Of a stretch of DNA of 64,000 nucleotides, positions 37,234 through 52,457 are shown one piece after another. The stretch lies in contig NC_060955.1 of NCBI RefSeq assembly GCF_910589235.1, positions 11,366,837 to 11,430,836 of the forward strand, given 5' to 3'. This DNA comes from Vespa crabro (lineage: Eukaryota; Arthropoda; Insecta; Hymenoptera; Vespidae). The notes under the pieces are model-generated. The model was not told the origin of the DNA and did not search any database. It was given only the letters and a program-made list of their open reading frames with translations. The position numbers and the translations under genes were made by a program. How positions within the stretch are numbered: the stretch's first letter is position 1; every line of letters begins with the position of its first letter.

Positions 37234-40200
37234 ATTCGGACATTGTATTTCTGAAGATCAAACATCCATTTTATCTTGGAATCGACGTTATAACCGTGTT
37301 TCATATTTTATATACGATTATTAGCTCATAAAGAAGTATCATCGAAATACGAAATTTGAAATCTCAATCAATATCAATGCTTTTATATTCTATCGACGCA
37401 GAATATACAATGGAACAAGATCATAAGTTTGTCACTATGTGTAAATACGAGTTTCAACATGAATATTGTAGAAAAATGAGATCGACACATGCGAATTTCG
37501 TTAATTGCTGAGATTTAATCGTGAAAGCATTGAACTAACTCGTACCACAGCTTGAGAATTGTTTCCAATCGATTCGGACATTGTATTTCTGAAGATCAAA
37601 CATCTATTTTATCTTGGAATCGACGTTTTAACCTTGTGTCTTAACGTATATACGTTTTTTCGTTCATAATGGCGTACCATCGAAATACGAAATAATGAAA
37701 TCTCATTCAAATTCAATTAGTTTATATTCTGTCGACGCATAACAAAGATTATTACAAGAATATATCTTCCTGACTGTGTGTAAATAGAAGTTTTCACATG
37801 AAAATTGTCGAAAAATGAGATCGACAAATGCGAATTTCTTTAATTGCAGAGATGTAATCGTGAAATCATTGAACTTACTCGTACCACAGCTTGAGAAATG
37901 TTTCCAATCTATTCGGACATTGTATTTCTGAAGATCAAACATCCATTTTATCTTGGAATCGACGTTATAACCGTGTTTCATATTTTATATACGATTATTA
38001 GCTCATAAAGAAGTATCATCGAAATACGAAATTTGAAATCTCAATCAATATCAATGCTTTTATATTCTATCGACGCAGAATATACAATGGAACAAGATCA
38101 TAAGTTTGTCACTATGTGTAAATACGAGTTTCAACACGAATATTGTAGAAAAATGAGATCGACACATGCGAATTTCGTTAATTGCTGAGATTTAATCGTG
38201 AAAGCATTGAACTAACTCGTACCACAGCTTGAGAATTGTTTCCAATCGATTCGGACATTGTATTTCTGAAGATCAAACATCTATTTTATCTTGGAATCGA
38301 CGTTTTAACCTTGTGTCTTAACGTATATACGTTTTTTCGTTCATAATGGCGTACCATCGAAATACGAAATAATGAAATCTCATTCAAATTCAATTAGTTT
38401 ATATTCTGTCGACGCATAATAAAGATTACTACAAGAATATATCTTCCTGACTGTGTGTAAATAGAAGTTTTAACATGAAAATTGTCGAAAAATGAGATCG
38501 ACAAATGCGAATTTTGTTAAATGCTGAGATAAAATCGTGAACACATTGAAATTACTCGTACCACAGCTTCAGAAATGTTTCCAATCAATTCGGACATTGT
38601 ATTTCTGAAGATCAAACATTTATTTTATCTTGGAATCGACGTTATAACCTTGTTTCATATTTTATATACGATTATTAGCTCATAAAGAAGTATCATCGAA
38701 ATACGAAATTTCAAATCTCAATCAATATCAATGCTTTTATATTCTATCGACGCAGAATATACAATGGAACAAGAACATAAGTTTGTCACTATGTGTAAAT
38801 ACGAGTTTTAACATGATTATTGTCGAAAATTGAGATCGACACATGCGAATTTCTTTAATTGCAGAGATGTAATCGTGAAATCATTGAACTTACTCGTACC
38901 ACAGCTTGAGAAATGTTTCCAATCGATTCGGACATTGTATTTCTGAAGATCAAACATCCATTTTATCTTGGAATCGACGTTATAACCTTGTTTCATATTT
39001 TATATACGATTATTAGCTCATAAAGAAGTATCATCGAAATACGAAATTTGAAATCTCAATCTATATCAATGCTTTTATATTCTATCGACGCAGAATATAC
39101 AAAGGAACAAGATCATAAGTTTGTCACTATGTGTAAATACGAGTTTCAACATGAATATTGTAGAAAAATGAGATCGACACATGCGAATTTCGTTAATTGC
39201 TGAGATTTAATCGTGAAAACATTGAACTAACTCGTACCACAGCTTGAGAATTGTTTCCAATCGATTCGGACATTGTATTTCTGAAGATCAAACATCTATT
39301 TTATCTTGGAATCGACGTTTTAACCTTGTGTCTTAACGTATATACGTTTTTTCGTTCATAATGGCGTACCATCGAAATACGAAATAATGAAATCTCATTC
39401 AAATTCAATTAGTTTATATTCTGTCGACGCATAATAAAGATTACAACAAGAATATATCTACCTGACTGTGTGTAAATAGAAGTTTTCACATGAAAATTGT
39501 CGAAAAATGAGATCGACAAATGCGAATTTTGTTAAATGTTGAGATAAAATCGTGAACACATTGAAATTACTCGTACCACAGCTTCAGAAATGTTTCCAAT
39601 CTATTCGGACATTGTATTTCTGAAGATCAAACATTTATTTTATCTTGGAATCGACGTTATAACCTTGTTTCATATGTTATATACGATTATTAGCTCATAA
39701 AGAAGTATCATCGAAATACGAAATTTGAAATCTCAATCAATATCAATGCTATTATATTCTGTCGACGCAGAATACACAATGGAACAAGAACATAAGTTTG
39801 TCACTATGTGTAAATACGAGTTTCAACATGAATATTGTAGAAAAATGAGATCGACACATGCGAATTTCGTTAATTGCAGAGATGTAATCGTGAAATCATT
39901 GAACTAACTCGTACCACAGCTTGAGAAATGTTTCCAATCGATTCGGACATTGTATTTCTGAAGATCAAACATCTATTTTATCTTGGAATCGACGTTTTAA
40001 CCTTGTGTCTTAACGTATATACGTTTTTTCGTTCATAATGGCGTACCATCGAAATACGAAATAATGAAATCTCATTCAAATTCAATTAGTTTATATTCTG
40101 TCGACGCATAACAAAGATTATTACAAGAATATATCTTCCTGACTGTGTGTAAATAGAAGTTTTCACATGAAAATTGTCGAAAAATGAGATCGACAAATGC

Positions 40201-43200
40201 GAATTTCTTTAATTGCAGAGATGTAATCGTGAAATCATTGAACTTACTCGTACCACAGCTTGAGAAATGTTTCCAATCTATTCGGACATTGTATTTCTGA
40301 AGATCAAACATTTATTTTATCTTGGAATCGACGTTATAACCTTGTTTCATATTTTATATACGATTATTAGCTCATAAAGAAGTATCATCGAAATACGAAA
40401 TTTCAAATCTCAATCAATATCAATGCTTTTATATTCTATCGACGCAGAATATACAATGGAACAAGAACATAAGTTTGTCACTATGTGTAAATACGAGTTT
40501 TAACATGATTATTGTCGAAAATTGAGATCGACACATGCGAATTTCTTTAATTGCAGAGATGTAATCGTGAAATCATTGAACTTACTCGTACCACAGCTTG
40601 AGAAATGTTTCCAATCTATTCGGACATTGTATTTCTGAAGATCAAACATCCATTTTATCTTGGAATCGACGTTATAACCTTGTTTCATATTTTATATACG
40701 ATTATTAGCTCATAAAGAAGTATCATCGAAATACGAAATTTGAAATCTCAATCTATATCAATGCTTTTATATTCTATCGACGCAGAATATACAAAGGAAC
40801 AAGATCATAAGTTTGTCACTATGTGTAAATACGAGTTTCAACATGAATATTGTAGAAAAATGAGATCGACACATGCGAATTTCTTTAATTGCTGAGATTT
40901 AATCGTGAAAACATTGAACTAACTCGTACCACAGCTTGAGAATTGTTTCCAATCGATTCGGACATTGTATTTCTGAAGATCAAACATCTATTTTATCTTG
41001 GAATCGACGTTTTAACCTTGTGTCTTAACGTATATACGTTTTTTCGTTCATAATGGCGTACCATCGAAATACGAAATAATGAAATCTCATTCAAATTCAA
41101 TTAGTTTATATTCTGTCGACGCATAATAAAGATTACAACAAGAATATATCTACCTGACTGTGTGTAAATAGAAGTTTTCACATGAAAATTGTCGAAAAAT
41201 GAGATCGACAAATGCGAATTTTGTTAAATGTTGAGATAAAATCGTGAACACATTGAAATTACTCGTACCACAGCTTCAGAAATGTTTCCAATCTATTCGG
41301 ACATTGTATTTCTGAAGATCAAACATTTATTTTATCTTGGAATCGACGTTATAACCTTGTTTCATATGTTATATACGATTATTAGCTCATAAAGAAGTAT
41401 CATCGAAATACGAAATTTGAAATCTCAATCAATATCAATGCTATTATATTCTGTCGACGCAGAATACACAATGGAACAAGAACATAAGTTTGTCACTATG
41501 TGTAAATACGAGTTTCAACATGAATATTGTAGAAAAATGAGATCGACACATGCGAATTTCGTTAATTGCAGAGATGTAATCGTGAAATCATTGAACTAAC
41601 TCGTACCACAGCTTGAGAAATGTTTCCAATCGATTCGGACATTGTATTTCTGAAGATCAAACATCTATTTTATCTTGGAATCGACGTTTTAACCTTGTGT
41701 CTTAACGTATATACGTTTTTTCGTTCATAATGGCGTACCATCGAAATACGAAATAATGAAATCTCATTCAAATTCAATTAGTTTATATTCTGTCGACGCA
41801 TAACAAAGATTATTACAAGAATATATCTTCCTGACTGTGTGTAAATAGAAGTTTTCACATGAAAATTGTCGAAAAATGAGATCGACAAATGCGAATTTCT
41901 TTAATTGCAGAGATGTAATCGTGAAATCATTGAACTTACTCGTACCACAGCTTGAGAAATGTTTCCAATCTATTCGGACATTGTATTTCTGAAGATCAAA
42001 CATCCATTTTATCTTGGAATCGACGTTATAACCGTGTTTCATATTTTATATACGATTATTAGCTCATAAAGAAGTATCATCGAAATACGAAATTTGAAAT
42101 CTCAATCAATATCAATGCTTTTATATTCTATCGACGCAGAATATACAATGGAACAAGATCATAAGTTTGTCACTATGTGTAAATACGAGTTTCAACATGA
42201 ATATTGTAGAAAAATGAGATCGACACATGCGAATTTCGTTAATTGCTGAGATTTAATCGTGAAAGCATTGAACTAACTCGTACCACAGCTTGAGAATTTT
42301 TTCCAATCGATTCGGACATTGTATTTCTGAAGATCAAACATCTATTTTATCTTGGAATCGACGTTTTAACCTTGTGTCTTAACGTATATACGTTTTTTCG
42401 TTCATAATGGCGTACCATCGAAATACGAAATAATGAAATCTCATTCAAATTCAATTAGTTTATATTCTGTCGACGCATAATAAAGATTACAACAAGAATA
42501 TATCTTCCTGACTGTGTGTAAATAGAAGTTTTAACATGAAAATTGTCGAAAAATGAGATCGACAAATGCGAATTTTGTTAAATGCTGAGATAAAATCGTG
42601 AACACATTGAAATTACTCGTACCACAGCTTCAGAAATGTTTCCAATCAATTCGGACATTGTATTTCTGAAGATCAAACATTTATTTTATCTTGGAATCGA
42701 CGTTATAACCTTGTTTCATATTTTATATACGATTATTAGCTCATAAAGAAGTATCATCGAAATACGAAATTTCAAATCTCAATCAATATCAATGCTTTTA
42801 TATTCTATCGACGCAGAATATACAAAGGAACAAGAACATAAGTTTGTCACTATGTGTAAATACGAGTTTTAACATGAATATTGTCGAAAATTGAGATCGA
42901 CACATGCGAATTTCGTTAATTGCTGAGATTTAATCGTGAAAGCATTGAACTAACTCGTACCACAGCTTGAGAATTGTTTCCAATCGATTCGGACATTGTA
43001 TTTCTGAAGATCAAACATCTATTTTATCTTGGAATCGACGTTTTAACCTTGTGTCTTAACGTATATACGTTTTTTCGTTCATAATGGCGTACCATCGAAA
43101 TACGAAATAATGAAATCTCATTCAAATTCAATTAGTTTATATTCTGTCGACGCATAATAAAGATTACAACAAGAATATATCTTCCTGACTGTGTGTAAAT

Positions 43201-44340
43201 AGAAGTTTTCACATGAAAATTGTCGAAAAATGAGATCGACAAATGCGAATTTCTTTAATTGCAGAGATGTAATCGTGAAATCATTTAACTTACTCGTACC
43301 ACAGCTTGAGAAATGTTTCCAATCTATTCGGACATTGTATTTCTGAAGATCAAACATCCATTTTATCTTGGAATCGACGTTATAACCGTGTTTCATATTT
43401 TATATACGATTATTAGCTCATAACGAAATATCATCGAAATACGAAATTTGAAATCTCAATCAATATCAATGCTTTTATATTCTATCGACGCAGAATATAC
43501 AATGGAACAAGATCATAAATTTGTCACTATGTGTAAATACGAGTTTCAACATGAATATTGTAGAAAAATGAGATCGACACATGCGAATTTCGTTAATTGC
43601 TGAGATTTAATCGTGAAAGCATTGAACTAACTCGTACCACAGCTTGAGAATTGTTTCCAATCGATTCGGACATTGTATTTCTGAAGATCAAACATCTATT
43701 TTATCTTGGAATCGACGTTTTAACCTTGTGTCTTAACGTATATACGTTTTTTCGTTCATAATGGCGTACCATCGAAATACGAAATAATGAAATCTCATTC
43801 AAATTCAATTAGTTTATATTCTGTCGACGCATAATAAAGATTACAACAAGAATATATCTTCCTGACTGTGTGTAAATAGAAGTTTTCACATGAAAATTGT
43901 CGAAAAATGAGATCGACAAATGCGAATTTCTTTAATTGCAGAGATGTAATCGTGAAATCATTGAACTTACTCGTACCACAGCTTGAGAAATGTTTCCAAT
44001 CTATTCGGACATTGTATTTCTGAAGATCAAACATTTATTTTATCTTGGAATCGACGTTATAACCTTGTTTCATATTTTATATACGATTATTAGCTCATAA
44101 AGAAGTATCATCGAAATACGAAATTTCAAATCTCAATCAATATCAATGCTTTTATATTCTATCGACGCAGAATATACAATGGAACAAGAACATAAGTTTG
44201 TCACTATGTGTAAATACGAGTTTTAACATGAATATTGTCGAAAATTGAGATCGACACATGCGAATTTCTTTAATTGCAGAGATGTAATCGTGAAATCATT
44301 GAACTTACTCGTACCACAGCTTGAGAAATGTTTCCAATCT
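37234..44340 (+). repeat. Second mixed zone (A, B, B2, C, Cd, At, B3, Cg)
   Basis: Order: A B A B2 Cd At B3 Cg B Cd At B3 Cg B A B2 C B A B Cd. It contains a local five-monomer duplication of 1692 bp (At B3 Cg B plus Cd or A) starting at 38926 and 40618. It shares rare alleles with 15910-18955. It ends where the regular At-B3-Cg-Cd tetramer begins, so it looks like the transition between two HOR formats. Confidence 0.9.
38926..42309 (+). repeat. Five-monomer tandem duplication (1692-bp offset)
   Basis: At, B3, Cg and B at 38926, 39264, 39603 and 39941 recur at 40618, 40956, 41295 and 41633, each 1692 bp on. The rare TCTACCTGAC allele is at 39457 and 41149. The first copy closes with Cd (40280) and the second with A (41972). 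One private difference is TTTCTTTAATTGCTGAG in the second At copy where the first has TTTCGTTAATTGCTGAG. Confidence 0.87.
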
Positions 44341-47300
44341 ATTCGGACATTGTATTTCTGAAGATCAAACATCCATTTTATCTTGGAATCGACGTTATAA
44401 CCTTGTTTCATATTTTATATACGATTATTAGCTCATAAAGAAGTATCATCGAAATACGAAATTTGAAATCTCAATCTATATCAATGCTTTTATATTCTAT
44501 CGACGCAGAATATACAAAGGAACAAGATCATAAGTTTGTCACTATGTGTAAATACGAGTTTCAACATGAATATTGTAGAAAAATGAGATCGACACATGCG
44601 AATTTCGTTAATTGCTGAGATTTAATCGTGAAAACATTGAACTAACTCGTACCACAGCTTGAGAATTGTTTCCAATCGATTCGGACATTGTATTTCTGAA
44701 GATCAAACATCTATTTTATCTTGGAATCGACGTTTTAACCTTGTGTCTTAACGTATATACGTTTTTTCGTTCATAATGGCGTACCATCGAAATACGAAAT
44801 AATGAAATCTCATTCAAATTCAATTAGTTTATATTCTGTCGACGCATAATAAAGATTACAACAAGAATATATCTTCCTGACTGTGTGTAAATAGAAGTTT
44901 TCACATGAAAATTGTCGAAAAATGAGATCGACAAATGCGAATTTTGTTAAATGCTGAGATAAAATCGTGAACACATTGAAATTACTCGTACCACAGCTTC
45001 AGAAATGTTTCCAATCTATTCGGACATTGTATTTCTGAAGATCAAACATTTATTTTATCTTGGAATCGACGTTATAACCTTGTTTCATATGTTATATACG
45101 ATTATTAGCTCATAAAGAAGTATCATCGAAATACGAAATTTGAAATCTCAATCAATATCAATGCTATTATATTCTGTCGACGCAGAATACACAATGGAAC
45201 AAGAACATAAGTTTGTCACTATGTGTAAATACGAGTTTCAACATGAATATTGTAGAAAAATGAGATCGACACATGCGAATTTCGTTAATTGCAGAGATGT
45301 AATCGTGAAATCATTGAACTTACTCGTACCACAGCTTCAGAAATGTTTCCAATCTATTCGGACATTGTATTTCTGAAGATCAAACATTTATTTTATCTTG
45401 GAATCGACGTTATAACCTTGTTTCATATTTTATATACGATTATTAGCTCATAAAGAAGTATCATCGAAATACGAAATTTCAAATCTCAATCAATATCAAT
45501 GCTTTTATATTCTATCGACGCAGAATATACAATGGAACAAGAACATAAGTTTGTCACTATGTGTAAATACGAGTTTTAACATGATTATTGTCGAAAATTG
45601 AGATCGACACATGCGAATTTCTTTAATTGCAGAGATGTAATCGTGAAATCATTGAACTTACTCGTACTACAGCTTGAGAAATGTTTCCAATCTATTCGGA
45701 CATTGTATTTCTGAAGATCAAACATCCATTTTATCTTGGAATCGACGTTATAACCTTGTTTCATATTTTATATACGATTATTAGCTCATAAAGAAGTATC
45801 ATCGAAATACGAATTTTGAAATCTCAATCTATAACAATGCTTTTATATTCTATCGACGCAGAATATACAAAGGAACAAGATGATAAGTTTGTCACTATGT
45901 GTAAATACGAGTTTCAACATGAATATTGTAGAAAAATGAGATCGACACATGCGAATTTCGTTAATTGCTGAGATTTAATCGTGAAAACATTGAACTAACT
46001 CGTACCACAGCTTGAGAATTGTTTCCAATCGATTCGGACATTGTATTTCTGAAGATCAAACATCTATTTTATCTTGGAATCGACGTTTTAACCTTGTGTC
46101 TTAACGTATATACGTTTTTTCGTTCATAATGGCGTACCATCGAAATACGAAATAATGAAATCTCATTCAAATTCAATTAGTTTATATTCTGTCGACGCAT
46201 AATAAAGATTACAACAAGAATATATCTTCCTGACTGTGTGTAAATAGAAGTTTTCACATGAAAATTGTCGAAAAATGAGATCGACAAATGCGAATTTTGT
46301 TAAATGCTGAGATAAAATCGTGAACACATTGAAATTACTCGTACCACAGCTTCAGAAATGTTTCCAATCTATTCGGACATTGTATTTCTGAAGATCAAAC
46401 ATTTATTTTATCTTGGAATCGACGTTATAACCTTGTTTCATATGTTATATACGATTATTAGCTCATAAAGAAGTATCATCGAAATACGAAATTTGAAATC
46501 TCAATCAATATCAATGCTATTATATTCTGTCGACGCAGAATACACAATGGAACAAGAACATAAGTTTGTCACTATGTGTAAATACGAGTTTCAACATGAA
46601 TATTGTAGAAAAATGAGATCGACACATGCGAATTTCGTTAATTGCAGAGATGTAATCGTGAAATCATTGAACTTACTCGTACCACAGCTTCAGAAATGTT
46701 TCCAATCTATTCGGACATTGTATTTCTGAAGATCAAACATTTATTTTATCTTGGAATCGACGTTATAACCTTGTTTCATATTTTATATACGATTATTAGC
46801 TCATAAAGAAGTATCATCGAAATACGAAATTTCAAATCTCAATCAATATCAATGCTTTTATATTCTATCGACGCAGAATATACAATGGAACAAGAACATA
46901 AGTTTGTCACTATGTGTAAATACGAGTTTTAACATGATTATTGTCGAAAATTGAGATCGACACATGCGAATTTCTTTAATTGCAGAGATGTAATCGTGAA
47001 ATCATTGAACTTACTCGTACTACAGCTTGAGAAATGTTTCCAATCTATTCGGACATTGTATTTCTGAAGATCAAACATCCATTTTATCTTGGAATCGACG
47101 TTATAACCTTGTTTCATATTTTATATACGATTATTAGCTCATAAAGAAGTATCATCGAAATACGAATTTTGAAATCTCAATCTATAACAATGCTTTTATA
47201 TTCTATCGACGCAGAATATACAAAGGAACAAGATCATAAGTTTGTCACTATGTGTAAATACGAGTTTCAACATGAATATTGTAGAAAAATGAGATCGACA

Positions 47301-49752
47301 CATGCGAATTTCGTTAATTGCTGAGATTTAATCGTGAAAACATTGAACTAACTCGTACCACAGCTTGAGAATTGTTTCCAATCGATTCGGACATTGTATT
47401 TCTGAAGATCAAACATCTATTTTATCTTGGAATCGACGTTTTAACCTTGTGTCTTAACGTATATACGTTTTTTCGTTCATAATGGCGTACCATCGAAATA
47501 CGAAATAATGAAATCTCATTCAAATTCAATTAGTTTATATTCTGTCGACGCATAATAAAGATTACAACAAGAATATATCTTCCTGACTGTGTGTAAATAG
47601 AAGTTTTCACATGAAAATTGTCGAAAAATGAGATCGACAAATGCGAATTTTGTTAAATGCTGAGATAAAATCGTGAACACATTGAAATTACTCGTACCAC
47701 AGCTTCAGAAATGTTTCCAATCTATTCGGACATTGTATTTCTGAAGATCAAACATTTATTTTATCTTGGAATCGACGTTATAACCTTGTTTCATATGTTA
47801 TATACGATTATTAGCTCATAAAGAAGTATCATCGAAATACGAAATTTGAAATCTCAATCAATATCAATGCTATTATATTCTGTCGACGCAGAATACACAA
47901 TGGAACAAGAACATAAGTTTGTCACTATGTGTAAATACGAGTTTCAACATGAATATTGTAGAAAAATGAGATCGACACATGCGAATTTAGTTAATTGCAG
48001 AGATGTAATCGTGAAAGCATTGAACTTACTCGTACCACAGCTTCAGAAATGTTTCCAATCTATTCGGACATTGTATTTCTGAAGATCAAACATTTATTTT
48101 ATCTTGGAATCGACGTTATAACCTTGTTTCATATTTTATATACGATTATTAGCTCATAAAGAAGTATCATCGAAATACGAAATTTCAAATCTCAATCAAT
48201 ATCAATGCTTTTATATTCTATCGACGCAGAATATACAATGGAACAAGAACATAAGTTTGTCACTATGTGTAAATACGAGTTTTAACATGATTATTGTCGA
48301 AAATTGAGATCGACACATGCGAATTTCTTTAATTGCAGAGATGTAATCGTGAAATCATTGAACTTACTCGTACCACAGCTTGAGAAATGTTTCCAATCTA
48401 TTCGGACATTGTATTTCTGAAGATCAAACATCCATTTTATCTTGGAATCGACGTTATAACCTTGTTTCATATTTTATATACGATTATTAGCTCATAAAGA
48501 AGTATCATCGATATACGAAATTTGAAATCTCAATCTATATCAATGCTTTTATATTCTATCGACGCAGAATATACAAAGGAACAAGATCATAAGTTTGTCA
48601 CTATGTGTAAATACGAGTTTCAACATGAATATTGTAGAAAAATGAGATCGACACATGCGAATTTCGTTAATTGCTGAGATTTAATCGTGAAAACATTGAA
48701 CTAACTCGTACCACAGCTTGAGAATTGTTTCCAATCGATTCGGACATTGTATTTCTGAAGATCAAACATCTATTTTATCTTGGAATCGACGTTTTAACCT
48801 TGTGTCTTAACGTATATACGTTTTTTCGTTCATAATGGCGTACCATCGAAATACGAAATAATGAAATATCATTCAAATTCAATTAGTTTATATTCTGTCG
48901 ACGCATAATAAAGATTACAACAAGAATATATCTTCCTGACTGTGTGTAAATAGAAGTTTTCACATGAAAATTGTCGAAAAATGAGATCGACAAATGCGAA
49001 TTTTGTTAAATGCTGAGATAAAATCGTGAACACATTGAAATTACTCGTACCACAGCTTCAGAAATGTTTCCAATCTATTCGGACATTGTATTTCTGAAGA
49101 TCAAACATTTATTTTATCTTGGAATCGACGTTATAACCTTGTTTCATATGTTATATACGATTATTAGCTCATAAAGAAGTATCATCGAAATACGAAATTT
49201 GAAATCTCAATCAATATCAATGCTATTATATTCTGTCGACGCAGAATACACAATGGAACAAGAACATAAGTTTGTCACTATGTGTAAATACGAGTTTCAA
49301 CATGAATATTGTAGAAAAATGAGATCGACACATGCGAATTTAGTTAATTGCAGAGATGTAATCGTGAAATCATTGAACTTACTCGTACCACAGCTTCAGA
49401 AATGTTTCCAATCTATTCGGACATTGTATTTCTGAAGATCAAACATTTATTTTATCTTGGAATCGACGTTATAACCTTGTTTCATATTTTATATACGATT
49501 ATTAGCTCATAAAGAAGTATCATCGAAATACGAAATTTCAAATCTCAATCAATATCAATGCTTTTATATTCTATCGACGCAGAATATACAATGGAACAAG
49601 ATCATAAGTTTGTCACTATGTGTAAATACGAGTTTCAACATGAATATTGTAGAAAAATGAGATCGACACATGCGAATTTCGTTAATTGCTGAGATTTAAT
49701 CGTGAAAACATTGAACTAACTCGTACCACAGCTTGAGAATTGTTTCCAATCG
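44341..49752 (+). repeat. Tetramer HOR block (At-B3-Cg-Cd) x4, 1353 bp
   Basis: Units start at 44341, 45694, 47047 and 48400. Each has three 338-bp monomers and one 339-bp monomer, so the alternation seen on the left is gone. Units 2 and 3 share GTACTACAG with their preceding Cd and CTCAATCTATAACAATG in At. Cg copies in units 3 and 4 share TTTAGTTAATTG. In the last unit the Cd slot is filled by a C/At hybrid at 49415. Confidence 0.93.
49415..49752 (+). repeat. Hybrid C/At monomer (338 bp)
   Basis: It opens as class C (CATTTATTTT, AAATTTCAAATCTC) but then has ACAATGGAACAAGATCAT, GTTTCAACATGAATATTG and AAAACATTGAACTAACTCG of the At second half. It is followed by another Cd (49753) and At (50091). 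This fits an exchange near the middle of the unit that duplicated part of the tetramer and ended the regular block. Confidence 0.83.
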
Positions 49753-50428
49753 ATTCGGACATTGTATTTCTGAAGATCAAACATTTATTTTATCTTGGAA
49801 TCGACGTTATAACCTTGTTTCATATTTTATATACGATTATTAGCTCATAAAGAAGTATCATCGAAATACGAAATTTCAAATCTCAATCAATATCAATGCT
49901 TTTATATTCTATCGACGCAGAATATACAATGGAACAAGAACATAAGTTTGTCACTATGTGTAAATACGAGTTTTAACATGATTATTGTCGAAAATTGAGA
50001 TCGACACATGCGAATTTCTTTAATTGCAGAGATGTAATCGTGAAATCATTGAACTTACTCGTACCACAGCTTGAGAAATGTTTCCAATCTATTCGGACAT
50101 TGTATTTCTGAAGATCAAACATCCATTTTATCTTGGAATCGACGTTATAACCTTGTTTCATATTTTATATACGATTATTAGCTCATAAAGAAGTATCATC
50201 GAAATACGAAATTTGAAATCTCAATCTATATCAATGCTTTTATATTCTATCGACGCAGAATATACAAAGGAACAAGATCATAAGTTTGTCACTATGTGTA
50301 AATACGAGTTTCAACATGAATATTGTAGAAAAATTAGATCGACACATGCGAATTTCGTTAATTGCTGAGATTTAATCGTGAAAACATTGAACTAACTCGT
50401 ACCACAGCTTGAGAATTGTTTCCAATCG
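49753..50428 (+). repeat. Cd-At junction pair
   Basis: One Cd (49753) and one At (50091) stand between the 1353-bp tetramers and the 676-bp dimer. The At copy has the private change AAAATTAGATCG. It is not followed by the usual B3, so this pair marks the break of that HOR. Confidence 0.88.
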
Positions 50429-51780
50429 ATTCGGACATTGTATTTCTGAAGATCAAACATCTATTTTATCTTGGAATCGACGTTATAACCTTGTTTCATA
50501 TGTTATATACGATTATTAGCTCATAAAGAAGTATCATCGAAATACGAAATTTGAAATCTCAATCAATATCAATGCTATTATATTCTATCGACGCAGAATA
50601 TACAATGGAACAAGATCATATGTTTGTCAATATGTGTAAATACGAGTTTCAACATGAATATTGTAGAAAAATGAGATCGACACATGCGAATTTCGTTAAT
50701 TGCAGAGATGTAATCGTGAAATCATTGAACTTACTCGTACCACAGCTTGAGAAATGTTTCCAATCAATTCGGACATTGTATTTCTGAAGATCAAACATCC
50801 ATTTTATCTTGGAATCGACGTTATAACCGTGTTTCATATTTTATATACGATTATTAGCTCATAAAGAAGTATCATCGAAATACGAAATTTGAAATCTCAA
50901 TCAATATCAATGCTTTTATATTCTATCGGCGCAGAATATACAATGGAACAAGATCATAAGTTTGTCACTATGTGTAAATACGAGTTTCAACATGAATATA
51001 GTAGAAAAATGAGATCGACACATGCGAATTTCGTTAATTGCTGAGATTTAATCGTGAAAGCATTGAACTAACTCGTACCACAGCTTGAGAATTGTTTCCA
51101 ATCGATTCGGACATTGTATTTCTGAAGATCAAACATCTATTTTATCTTGGAATCGACGTTATAACCTTGTTTCATATGTTATATACGATTATTAGCTCAT
51201 AAAGAAGTATCATCGAAATACGAAATTTGAAATCTCAATCAATATCAATGCTATTATATTCTATCGACGCAGAATATACAATGGAACAAGATCATATGTT
51301 TGTCAATATGTGTAAATACGAGTTTCAACATGAATATTGTAGAAAAATGAGATCGACACATGCGAATTTCGTTAATTGCAGAGATGTAATCGTGAAATCA
51401 TTGAACTTACTCGTACCACAGCTTGAGAAATGTTTCCAATCAATTCGGACATTGTATTTCTGAAGATCAAACATCCATTTTATCTTGGAATCGACGTTAT
51501 AACCGTGTTTCATATTTTATATACGATTATTAGCTCATAAAGAAGTATCATCGAAATACGAAATTTGAAATCTCAATCAATATCAATGCTTTTATATTCT
51601 ATCGACGCAGAATATACAATGGAACAAGATCATAAGTTTGTCACTATGTGTAAATACGAGTTTCAACATGAATATAGTAGAAAAATGAGATCGACACATG
51701 CGAATTTCGTTAATTGCTGAGATTTAATCGTGAAAGCATTGAACTAACTCGTACCACAGCTTGAGAATTGTTTCCAATCG
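50429..51780 (+). repeat. 676-bp dimer E-A present twice
   Basis: Units 50429-51104 and 51105-51780 are each two 338-bp monomers and are nearly identical. I see one clear difference, TATCGGCGCAG near 50929 versus TATCGACGCAG. Class E combines a B-like start (CATCTATTTT) with a Cg body (ATATGTTATATACG, GCTATTATATTC) and the private GATCATATGTTTGTCAATATG. The A partner has the private GAATATAGTAG. The presence of only two copies suggests a young local duplication. Confidence 0.9.
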
Positions 51781-52119
51781 ATTCGGACATTGTATTTCTG
51801 AAGATCAAACATATATTTTATCTTGGAATCGACGTTTTAACCTTGTGTCTTAACGTATATACGTTTTTTCGTTCATAATGGCGTACCATCGAAATACGAA
51901 ATAATGAAACCTCATTCAAATTCAATTAGTTTATATTCTGTCGACGCATAGTAAAGATTACAACAAGAATATATCTTCCTGACTGTGTGTAAATAGAAGT
52001 TTTAACATGAAAATTGTCGAAAAATGAGATCGACAAATGCGAATTTTGTTAAATGCTGAGATAAAATCGTGAACACATTGAAATTACTCGTACCACAGCT
52101 TCAGAAATGTTTCCAATCA

Positions 52120-52457
52120 ATTCGGACATTGTATTTCTGAAGATCAAACATTTATTTTATCTTGGAATCGACGTTATAACCTTGTTTCATATTTTATATA
52201 CGATTATTAGCTCATAAAGAAGTATCATCGAAATACGAAATTTGAAATCTCAATGAATATCAATGCTTTTATATTCTATCGACGCAGAATATACAAAGGA
52301 ACAAGAACATAAGTTTGTCACTATGTGTAAATACGAGTTTCAACATGAATATTGTAGAAAAATGAGATCGACACATGCGAATTTCGTAAATTGCAGAGCT
52401 TCAATCGTGAAAACATTGAACTTACTCGTACCACAGCTTGAGAAATGTTTCCAACCG
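52120..52457 (+). repeat. Class F monomer, reference copy (338 bp)
   Basis: C-superfamily front (CATTTATTTT) with CTCAATGAATATCAATG, ACAAAGGAACAAGAACAT, a GTTTCAACATG second half, the private TTGCAGAGCTTCAATCG, and an end TTTCCAACCG. Later copies (from 53473) also carry GAATATTTTAG. It always precedes class G. Confidence 0.9.

Noticed and set aside
45140..45376. Forward-strand ORF of 78 codons in Cg monomers (60 codons in others, 71 in F monomers)
   Set aside because: It overlaps reverse-strand ORFs of the same size class in the same DNA and is open only in monomers lacking a stop by chance, and no recognisable domain is seen. It looks like a chance ORF in a repeat.
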